Below, one piece after another: positions 1-5,004 of a stretch of DNA of 6,580 nt (the stretch's first letter is position 1; each line of letters starts with the position of its first letter). The DNA lies in assembly GCA_910588595.1 (NCBI GenBank), contig CAJUQU010000237.1:1-6580 (forward strand), given 5' to 3'. A model generated the notes under the pieces. It was not told the origin of the DNA. It made no database searches and saw only the letters and a program-made list of their open reading frames with translations. Position numbers and translations under genes: made by a program. This DNA is from an uncultured Lachnospiraceae bacterium. GTDB taxonomy: Bacteria; Bacillota_A; Clostridia; Lachnospirales; Lachnospiraceae.

Positions 1-20
1 ACACGACGCTCTTCCGATCT
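1..20. other. Illumina TruSeq adapter remnant (non-biological)
   Basis: The first 20 bases are identical to the 3' end of the Illumina TruSeq universal/read-1 adapter (ACACGACGCT followed by CTTCCGATCT). Read on the minus strand they give the well-known trimming sequence starting AGATCGGAAGAGC. The match is exact and stops at base 20, after which ordinary AT-rich coding sequence begins. This marks a contig end built from an untrimmed read, not a gene boundary. Any translation across it adds an artificial C-terminus ending DRKSVV to the membrane protein on the minus strand. Confidence 0.97.
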
Positions 21-379
21 TCTATACTTTGCAAAAATTTACTACCAGAAATCCATTTAAATAGCAAACAAAACGAGTTGATCACTATCCATGAAAACCA
101 AAATAAAAATGCAAAACCTATCATTTCAATAGCGAAACCTTTGTCCAGAATAAAATTCTCTTTTACCAAATAGGAGGAAAAAACCGAAATACTTAATAAG
201 GCAGCCCCAAATAACATGCCTATCCTATTTACCTCTTTTCCAAAATCAATATGACTCCATGAATAGATTAATATAATAACAATTCCCCAATACAATAACG
301 TAGAATCTGGTACCATCCAATACTTAACCGCTATCTTAGTTGATAACAAAATTATTAAAGATTTCAGAACCAATAACAT
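21..379 (-). CDS. Polytopic membrane protein, N-terminal fragment, cut by contig end
   Basis: An open frame starts at ATG 379-377 and stays open to the adapter at base 20, giving about 119 genuine residues. It begins two bases after the glycosyltransferase stop codon, with GGAG five bases before its ATG (the motif overlaps the end of the glycosyltransferase), so the two are probably translationally coupled. Hydrophobic stretches lie roughly at residues 2-14, 28-41, 54-72 and 83-108, separated by short polar loops such as HIDFGKEVNR. That pattern fits a multi-pass membrane protein. I do not recognise the family: it does not resemble the small DUF2304 protein that often follows this type of glycosyltransferase. 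A large membrane glycosyltransferase or flippase of a glycan locus is plausible by context only. The apparent end, DRKSVV, is adapter translation and should be removed. Confidence 0.75.
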
Positions 380-381
380 TT

Positions 382-1080
382 CTACTCCATTCTCACCCAC
401 TGAAAAACCAAAACATTAAACAAAACATGAAGCATATAGAAAAATGAATTCTTTAAATTCAGGTAACTGTTTCCTGCAACACGCTCACGCATTGTCACCT
501 GAACTTCCTCAATCTTCACTCCGTGATTTAACAGGAATGCCAATGTATCAGGTTCTGGACGATAATTGATACGATATCCAAACATTTTTATCATCCTCTT
601 ATTAAAAAGTCGCATTCCGCTCGTCACATCCCCGATGTATTTACCTTTTGTGGTCATCCATATTGCATATGTGATCAATTGGCTTCCTACCATTCTGGCA
701 TTAAAAGGTTTCCGTTGTGTCTTAAATCTTGAACCGATAACAATATCCGCCTGTGTTTGTTCCATACATTTTAACATATCACTAATATATTCTGGGCAAT
801 GCTGTCCGTCTCCATCCAGCTGAACAACAAACTCATATCCATAATAATTGGCATATTTCATACCGCTGCGTATTGCTCCTGATAGTCCCAGATTGACTGG
901 TAGATCCAGTAGATTTATTCCATGATTAGCGCAAACTTTTCTAGTTGCATCTGTAGACCCATCATTAATCACCACATAATCATATTGTGGATAACTCGCA
1001 GTAATCTCCTCGACCACGTTTACTATATTGTCCTGCTCGTTATACGCAGGGATGATAATAAGCGGATTTTGTGTCTGCAT
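382..1080 (-). CDS. Family 2 glycosyltransferase (DPM1/polyprenyl-phosphate type)
   Basis: A 232-residue GT-A fold glycosyltransferase of family 2, resembling dolichyl/polyprenyl-phosphate sugar transferases. Visible motifs in order are IIIPAYNE (residues 8-15), the nucleotide-binding VVINDGSTD (36-44), LPVNLGLSGAIRSG (60-73), the metal/UDP-binding LDGDGQH (88-94), IVIGSRF (113-119), DVTSGMRLF (151-159) and RERVAGNSY (198-206). The protein ends soon after one moderately hydrophobic stretch (about 213-228), so it lacks the long C-terminal membrane domain of some relatives. It probably transfers a sugar from a nucleotide donor to a lipid carrier at the inner face of the membrane, for envelope glycans; donor and acceptor cannot be read from sequence. 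The start is the ATG at 1080, which has GAGGGG six bases upstream. A longer frame from TTG at 1101 has no such site. Its AT-rich composition differs from the genes above 1190. Confidence 0.9.
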   Translation of the reverse strand: MQTQNPLIIIPAYNEQDNIVNVVEEITASYPQYDYVVINDGSTDATRKVCANHGINLLDLPVNLGLSGAIRSGMKYANYYGYEFVVQLDGDGQHCPEYISDMLKCMEQTQADIVIGSRFKTQRKPFNARMVGSQLITYAIWMTTKGKYIGDVTSGMRLFNKRMIKMFGYRINYRPEPDTLAFLLNHGVKIEEVQVTMRERVAGNSYLNLKNSFFYMLHVLFNVLVFQWVRME

Positions 1081-1125
1081 CTTTTGCCCCTCTACAATCA
1101 AAAATCTCTTTCAATAGATATGCCT

Positions 1126-1154
1126 ATCTTACCATATTGTAACAACAAACTCAA
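1126..1154 (-). promoter_or_regulatory. Candidate sigma-A promoter for the glycosyltransferase
   Basis: On the minus strand, TTGAGT (1154-1149) and TAAGAT (1131-1126) are separated by 17 bases and lie about 46 bases before the glycosyltransferase ATG. Each hexamer matches the consensus at four of six positions. I see no strong terminator between the CDF stop and this point, so read-through from the CDF gene is also possible. Confidence 0.4.
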
Positions 1155-1189
1155 CCTAATTATTTATCCTGAGATTATCACTCCCTCTC

Positions 1190-2065
1190 TCACTCCGCCG
1201 GATTCACATGCACCATGATATGCTTCACCTTGGCGAACTCCCCCTCGATGGAGTCATGTACGCGCTCCGCGATACCATGCGCTTCGCGCAGGGTGTCGTC
1301 CCCGTTTGTGCGGATCTCGATGTCCACGTAGATCTTATTGCCAAATACCCTGGTGCGGAGCAGATCGACCCCCAGCACGCCTTCCTGCGCCAGCGCACAG
1401 CTTTTTAGTCTGTTTTCCATCTCATCATCACACGCTTTATCGACCATCTTGTCGATGGCATCTTTGAAAATGTCATATGCGGCTTTCGCGATAAAGAAGC
1501 AGATGCACAGGCTCGCGGCTGCGTCGCATACGGGGTATCCAAGTCTTGCCCCCGCAATGCCGACCAGCGCTCCTATCGATGAGAGCGCGTCCGAGCGGTG
1601 ATGCCAGGCATCTGCCATCAGTGCGCTGGAATCGATCTTCTTTGCGCCCATTCTGGTATACCAGTACATGCCTTCCTTCACTGCGATCGAGATGATCGCT
1701 GCCAGAAGCGCCATCGCTCCGGGAACTTCCAGGTTTGTGTAGTCTCCCGACAGGATCTTGACAGCTGCGCCGTAACCGATTCCCAGCCCTGTCACTGCCA
1801 GTATCGTTGACAGTACGATCGCTGCCACACATTCCATCCGCTCATGACCGTATGGATGTTCTCTGTCCGATTTTCTGCTGGATATCCTGATACCGATAAT
1901 GACCACAATGGTGCTGAACACGTCGGACGCAGAGTGTACGGCGTCGCTGATCATGGCTCCGGAATGGGCAAAAATGCCGGTAAAAAGTTTGAATACAGAC
2001 AGTATTACATTTGCCACAATGCTCACAAAGGAAACTTTCATCGCCACTTTCTCAAAATCGTTCAT
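1190..2065 (-). CDS. Cation diffusion facilitator (CDF) metal efflux transporter, riboswitch-controlled
   Basis: A 291-residue CDF-family transporter (about the usual 290-300), which exports divalent metal ions across the cytoplasmic membrane in exchange for protons. Six membrane segments are visible in the first 200 residues. The transport-site motifs are present: D41-xx-H44-xxx-D48 in TM2 and H155-xxx-D159 in TM5 (WHHRSD), plus the family HPYGHER motif at 70-76. Residues from about 205 form the usual cytoplasmic metallochaperone-like domain, ending with KHIMVHVNP. An HxxxD pair in both TM2 and TM5 is usual for zinc carriers, while the NiCo riboswitch upstream points to cobalt, nickel or ferrous iron; substrate is therefore left open. 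The ATG at 2065 has AAAGGCGG upstream and begins the family-typical NDFEKVAMKVS. The longer frame from GTG 2203 starts inside the terminator hairpin and is rejected. The gene is czcD-like, but the symbol is not certain. Confidence 0.93.
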   Translation of the reverse strand: MNDFEKVAMKVSFVSIVANVILSVFKLFTGIFAHSGAMISDAVHSASDVFSTIVVIIGIRISSRKSDREHPYGHERMECVAAIVLSTILAVTGLGIGYGAAVKILSGDYTNLEVPGAMALLAAIISIAVKEGMYWYTRMGAKKIDSSALMADAWHHRSDALSSIGALVGIAGARLGYPVCDAAASLCICFFIAKAAYDIFKDAIDKMVDKACDDEMENRLKSCALAQEGVLGVDLLRTRVFGNKIYVDIEIRTNGDDTLREAHGIAERVHDSIEGEFAKVKHIMVHVNPAE

Positions 2066-2188
2066 AAAATACCGCCTTTCTAAAGAATCAGTTTTGCTGA
2101 CTTCTCTATGGCATCTGCAGTTAGGATATACTGATTTCTGAAAATTATAAATTTGTGGGAGTTTTAAATATGACTTTATGAAATGTGT

Positions 2189-2236
2189 AAAGAAAACACC
2201 CACGTATCAGTATTAGCAGCTACTGTCCCGCGGATG
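2189..2236 (-). terminator. Riboswitch expression platform: intrinsic terminator
   Basis: On the minus strand an 8-bp stem, CAUCCGCG (2236-2229) with CGUGGGUG (2204-2197), includes two G-U pairs. It encloses a 3-by-3 internal loop and a second 5-bp stem, CAGUA (2225-2221) with UACUG (2212-2208), closed by an 8-base loop. UUUUCUUU (2196-2189) follows directly. The left arms use bases that also form the 3' strand of aptamer helix P4 (AUCCGC) and of P1 (CAGU). Terminator and folded aptamer therefore exclude each other. Metal binding should stabilise the aptamer, block termination and switch on the CDF gene. Confidence 0.88.
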
Positions 2237-2296
2237 TAAATCCACTGTCGCATCGCGACCCGGCTCCAAGGGCGTTGCCCCGGCCTGCTCAGTTTG
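2222..2296 (-). ncRNA. NiCo (czcD) riboswitch aptamer
   Basis: The minus strand carries the conserved pieces of the czcD/NiCo riboswitch in the right order: AAACUGAGCAGGC (2295-2283), then AGCCGGGUCGC, then GCGGGACAGU ending near 2222. The four-way junction can be drawn. P1 is ACUG (2293-2290) with CAGU (2225-2222). P2 is a GC-rich hairpin within CGGGGCAACGCCCUUG. P3 is GUCGC/GCGAC closed by GAU. P4 is GUGGAU/AUCCGC closed by UUAC. The GGGACAG and GCAGGC segments correspond to the conserved metal-binding junction. The known class senses Co(II) and Ni(II), and later work argued for Fe(II), with genetic ON control of CDF efflux genes. That is exactly the gene found downstream. Recognition is from memory of the consensus; a covariance search was not run. 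Confidence 0.92.
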
Positions 2297-2337
2297 TACT
2301 GTAGATTTGTATGCAGTGCAAAGAGTGTGTTTAAACT

Positions 2338-2366
2338 ATTATATGATTCTGCTATCGTCTTGTTGC
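2338..2366 (-). promoter_or_regulatory. Promoter of the riboswitch-CDF transcript
   Basis: A perfect -10 TATAAT (2343-2338) sits 17 bases after GCAACA (2366-2361), a weak -35 matching TTGACA at three positions. Initiation near 2331 would place about 35 bases of leader before the aptamer and about 265 bases before the CDF start codon. The spacing fits a transcription-attenuation leader. Confidence 0.6.
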
Positions 2367-2455
2367 ATTTTTATTACTATATCATATATTTTTACCTGTT
2401 TCAAGCAATTTCAGGACGACTTCTATATCTAGAACGGTTCCGATGCATCAAATTT

Positions 2456-2490
2456 AAAAATGCACCAGCGCCTCTGTCTGATGCATTTTT
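2456..2490 (-). terminator. Rho-independent terminator of oleate hydratase gene
   Basis: On the minus strand AAAAAUGCAUCAG (2490-2478) pairs with CUGGUGCAUUUUU (2468-2456) over 13 bp with a single G-U, around a 9-base loop. The right arm ends in five U residues. It begins 40 bases after the oleate hydratase stop codon and lies upstream of the CDF promoter, insulating the two units. The A/U symmetry could let it work on the other strand too, but no plus-strand gene needs it. Confidence 0.88.
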
Positions 2491-2506
2491 ACTCCCTTAT
2501 CCCATT

Positions 2507-2524
2507 CGCCTGCTTCTGCAGGCG
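2507..2524 (-). repeat. Perfect 7-bp hairpin just after the oleate hydratase stop
   Basis: CGCCUGC and GCAGGCG pair perfectly around AGAA, seven bases downstream of the stop codon. No U-tract follows, so it is not itself an intrinsic terminator. It may protect the 3' end of the message or simply be an accessory stem ahead of the terminator at 2456-2490. Confidence 0.5.
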
Positions 2525-2530
2525 CTTCGA

Positions 2531-4495
2531 TCAGGATCGTGACTGTATAATGTCGTGGTCCTCTAGCAGCTTCTCGATCACAGTTCCCTTGATCGCTCTC
2601 AGCAGCGGCAGTTTCAGTGCGTTGAGGGGACCCGGCAGTTCGATGTCAAGCGGGGACTTGCCATCCATCAGCTTGACCGTGCTGTCGAGGAGCTCTCGGA
2701 TATCGTACACACTGCCCCATACCTCCGGCACTCCGCGGTCTACCCCGAGAAGACCATATACCGCCTCCATCGCTGTCCTCACAGAGTACTCTGTCGTAAA
2801 GATGGTATCTCTGGGTGTCTCTGCAAACTGCCCGAGGAATGCAAAGTTGACACAGCCGTCGGGGATGACATCCGGTCTGTCCCCCTTTCTCCTGGGCATG
2901 AAAAACGCCGTGATGTATGGCATCATCGTAGGAACTGTCACAACCTCATCCTTTGCGAGCGCAGGAATGTCCTCCGCCGGGATCCCAAGGTGATACAGCC
3001 ATTCCTGCGTGATCTCCTCACCGGTACATTCCTTCATCGGCTTCTTCACATAGTCGCCTTCCACATCCGTGAAGAGGCTGTATACCCAGATGCAGACCTC
3101 GTCCTTTTTCTGTTCTTTGAACTGTCCTTGTCTGTTGATGGTCCAGCTTAAGAGCCACTTGGAATCCATGCAGCTCACGATACCTCCGGTGACAACATTT
3201 CCTGTGCGCGGGTCACGCCTGCAGATCTTCTGGATCTGGTCAATGATCTGCTGATTCGATGTCGTCACGGTAGCAGACTCCCAATTTGTCTTTGCGACAT
3301 CAGAGCAGAATTTCTCGGGGTGTCCAAACGATGCATCCTGCGCTGCGATATTTTTCCACAGGCTCCAGCATCCGCTTGTTCTGACTTCCGCGTTGCCGAC
3401 GGGCGCATGTGTGTGATCACCGTAGATCGTTCCTTCCGTGCAGCTTCCGTTTGTGACAAATACCAGGTCAGTCTCGGTGAGCGGGATCGTCTTCTCCTCA
3501 CCGTCCACCTTACACTCGATCGCCTTTGCGATCTTTTTGCCATCGTCCGTCTTCTCGAAGATCACATTTGTGACTTCTGTCTTGTACTGGAATGTGACAC
3601 CCGCCGCCTCAAGGTACTTGATCATCGGCAGGATCAATGACTCGTACTGATTGTACTTCGTGAATTTCAGTGCGCTAAAGTCTGGCAGTCCACCGATGTG
3701 ATGGATAAATCTCTGGAAATAGAGCTTCATCTCCAGCGCGCTGTGCCAGTTCTCAAATGCAAACATCGTTCTCCAATATAACCAGAATGTTGAGTTGAAT
3801 ACCTCCTCGTCAAACACGTCCTCGATGGTCTTGTCATACAGATCCTCGTCCTTTGTCATAAACAGCTTCATGATCTCCATACAGCCCTTCTGGCTCAGAT
3901 TGAACTTTCCGTCTGTATGTGCGTCCTCGCCCTGCTTTACTGTCGCGCGGCAGAGCGAATAGTTTGGATCCTTCTTGTTCAGCCAGTAATACTCATCCAG
4001 AACGGACACGCCAGGCGTCTCTATGGAAGGGATGCTTCGGAACAGATCCCACAGACACTCAAAATGATTCTCCATCTCCCTGCCGCCGCGCATCACATAG
4101 CCTCTGGACGGATCATAGATCCCGTCGCAGGCACCGCCGGGCAGGTCCATCGTCTCCAGCACATGAATGTGCTCGCCCTTCATCTGTCCGTCCCTCACCA
4201 GGAAGCACGCCGCCGCAAGTGCTCCCAGTCCGCTGCCTACGATGTACGCCGATTTATCGTCGACGCCCTCCGGCTTTAAAGGGCGGGCAAAAGCTTCATA
4301 GTTACCATTACTGTAGTATATTCCCTTGCTGTTCTTCTCGAATCGCCCGCGCTCTGTGTTTCGAAAGCTGCTCACCCTCCTGGCAACCTCCTTTTTGTGC
4401 GCCGCCTTCTTGTTTTTTGCCACAACTGCTGTCGCGCCTGCTGCGACTGCCGCCGCCGCTGCAACCCCTAATTTTACATGATTCTTGTTAGCCAT
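2531..4495 (-). CDS. ohyA: Oleate hydratase (MCRA family), FAD-dependent, with N-terminal hydrophobic extension
   Basis: A 654-residue oleate hydratase (EC 4.2.1.53), which adds water to the cis-9 double bond of oleate and related fatty acids to give 10-hydroxy fatty acids, using FAD as a structural/catalytic cofactor. The FAD site is YIVGSGLGALAAA (84-96), followed by an acidic residue E114 and GGACDG (120-125). Residues equivalent to the Elizabethkingia catalytic set all fit by spacing: E140 in RGGREME, Y259, Q283, T452 and N454 in SWTINRQ. The conserved FLGQFAETPRDTIFTTEYSVRTA block (553-575) is intact, so the enzyme should be active. Residues 1-57 exceed the shortest relatives and include an Ala-rich hydrophobic run (9-26) followed by a Lys-rich segment, suggesting membrane attachment. 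The ATG has GGAAAGGAG with six bases of spacing from GGAG. It has its own promoter and terminator, so it is probably monocistronic. In gut Firmicutes the usual role is detoxifying unsaturated fatty acids. Confidence 0.96.
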   Translation of the reverse strand: MANKNHVKLGVAAAAAVAAGATAVVAKNKKAAHKKEVARRVSSFRNTERGRFEKNSKGIYYSNGNYEAFARPLKPEGVDDKSAYIVGSGLGALAAACFLVRDGQMKGEHIHVLETMDLPGGACDGIYDPSRGYVMRGGREMENHFECLWDLFRSIPSIETPGVSVLDEYYWLNKKDPNYSLCRATVKQGEDAHTDGKFNLSQKGCMEIMKLFMTKDEDLYDKTIEDVFDEEVFNSTFWLYWRTMFAFENWHSALEMKLYFQRFIHHIGGLPDFSALKFTKYNQYESLILPMIKYLEAAGVTFQYKTEVTNVIFEKTDDGKKIAKAIECKVDGEEKTIPLTETDLVFVTNGSCTEGTIYGDHTHAPVGNAEVRTSGCWSLWKNIAAQDASFGHPEKFCSDVAKTNWESATVTTSNQQIIDQIQKICRRDPRTGNVVTGGIVSCMDSKWLLSWTINRQGQFKEQKKDEVCIWVYSLFTDVEGDYVKKPMKECTGEEITQEWLYHLGIPAEDIPALAKDEVVTVPTMMPYITAFFMPRRKGDRPDVIPDGCVNFAFLGQFAETPRDTIFTTEYSVRTAMEAVYGLLGVDRGVPEVWGSVYDIRELLDSTVKLMDGKSPLDIELPGPLNALKLPLLRAIKGTVIEKLLEDHDIIQSRS

Positions 4496-4512
4496 TTTTT
4501 TCTCCTTTCCAT
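4474..4512 (-). CDS. Candidate 12-codon upstream ORF overlapping the ohyA start
   Basis: An ATG at 4512 has AGGA six bases upstream and opens a 12-codon frame (MERRKKWLTRIM) ending at TAA 4476-4474. It runs in a different frame over the ohyA Shine-Dalgarno site and start codon. Its own ribosome site lies partly in the loop and right arm of a perfect 6-bp hairpin (GAAAUC/GAUUUC, 4530-4515). It may tune ohyA initiation or may be chance; nothing but geometry supports it. Confidence 0.2.
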   Translation of the reverse strand: MERRKKWLTRIM

Positions 4513-4612
4513 ATGAAATCCTTTGATTTCTTCCCTTAAGAACCGTTCACAAATTGCTCGTCTCTGTTGTGTGTACTCTGCTGACAGTTCCTTGTTTCCG
4601 TTTGATGAAGTT

Positions 4613-4641
4613 AGTATGTCACAAAAATGACCAATAGTCAA
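4613..4641 (-). promoter_or_regulatory. Promoter of ohyA
   Basis: TTGACT (4641-4636) matches the -35 consensus at five of six positions. CATACT (4618-4613) follows after 17 bases and matches the -10 consensus at four. The -35 begins directly after the stop codon of the preceding small membrane protein. Initiation near 4606 gives a leader of about 110 bases. Confidence 0.65.
4627..4641 (-). promoter_or_regulatory. Candidate operator: TGAC/GTCA inverted repeat over the ohyA -35
   Basis: The minus strand reads TTGACTATTGGTCAT, a near-palindrome of the form TGAC-YANTR-GTCA that contains the whole -35 hexamer. A further TGAC half-site lies at 4621-4618 next to the -10 box. Short palindromes of this kind placed over promoter elements are typical of TetR-family repressor sites. 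The regulator is not encoded in this window. The five Us after the repeat could alternatively make it a weak terminator for the upstream kinase operon. Confidence 0.4.
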
Positions 4642-5004
4642 TTATTTTGTTGTTTTATTAATTCTTTTTTCAGAAATTGCGTCCTCATGGTCCAACAAGA
4701 CTGTTTTTGGTTCGTTTTGCAGAAGAACAGTCTCTTCGCTTTCTGTAAAAACTGATGGCTTACCGCTTATCTTCTCAGGAGACCTCCTCATTTTTTCTGT
4801 CAACGGCCGATCTGCAGCGGCTGTTCTTCCTGTCTCTGTTTTTCTTTTTTTGTGCACAAAATGATTTCCTGACACCATGCGCCAGCATCTGGGTATATCC
4901 AGCGCAAAAAATATCACGACTGCCGCCGCCAAAACTGCCCCCGATATCGAAAACAGTATATATGATACATGCATCATGTTCTCAGTACTCAGACTTACAC
5001 TCAT
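4642..5004 (-). CDS. Small single-pass membrane protein with twin TVLL motifs, kinase partner candidate
   Basis: A 120-residue protein of unrecognised family. One hydrophobic helix spans about residues 14-37. The short N-terminus has little charge, while the segment after the helix is basic (RCWR, HKKRK), so the positive-inside rule predicts a cytoplasmic C-terminal tail of about 80 residues. The tail looks disordered and carries a repeated T-V-L-L motif at 92-95 and 101-104 in acidic surroundings (EETVLL, KTVLLD). Such Thr-hydrophobic motifs are seen near kinase/FHA modules and could be phosphoacceptor sites, but that is inference. The ATG at 5004 is chosen because GGAGG precedes it by five bases; the ATG at 5022 has no ribosome site. 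It overlaps the kinase gene by 23 bases, indicating one operon and translational coupling. Confidence 0.75.
   Translation of the reverse strand: MSVSLSTENMMHVSYILFSISGAVLAAAVVIFFALDIPRCWRMVSGNHFVHKKRKTETGRTAAADRPLTEKMRRSPEKISGKPSVFTESEETVLLQNEPKTVLLDHEDAISEKRINKTTK

Noticed and set aside
1155..1189. Possible terminator after the CDF stop
   Set aside because: Only 3-4 bp stems (for example GAG/CTC) and no U-tract can be formed, so no terminator is called between the CDF gene and the glycosyltransferase.
2086..2136. AATCAGT/ACTGATT inverted repeat near the CDF ribosome site
   Set aside because: The 7-bp arms enclose a 37-base loop and do not include the Shine-Dalgarno bases. A regulatory role is not supported beyond the repeat itself.
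2144..2149. TATAAT-like sequence on the minus strand downstream of the riboswitch
   Set aside because: It would give riboswitch-independent expression of the CDF gene, but I see no acceptable -35 at 16-18 bases, and the region is simply AT-rich.
2460..2993. 177-codon plus-strand frame
   Set aside because: It runs antisense to the conserved C-terminal part of oleate hydratase and through its terminator; the product is Ser-rich low-information sequence without a ribosome site I trust.
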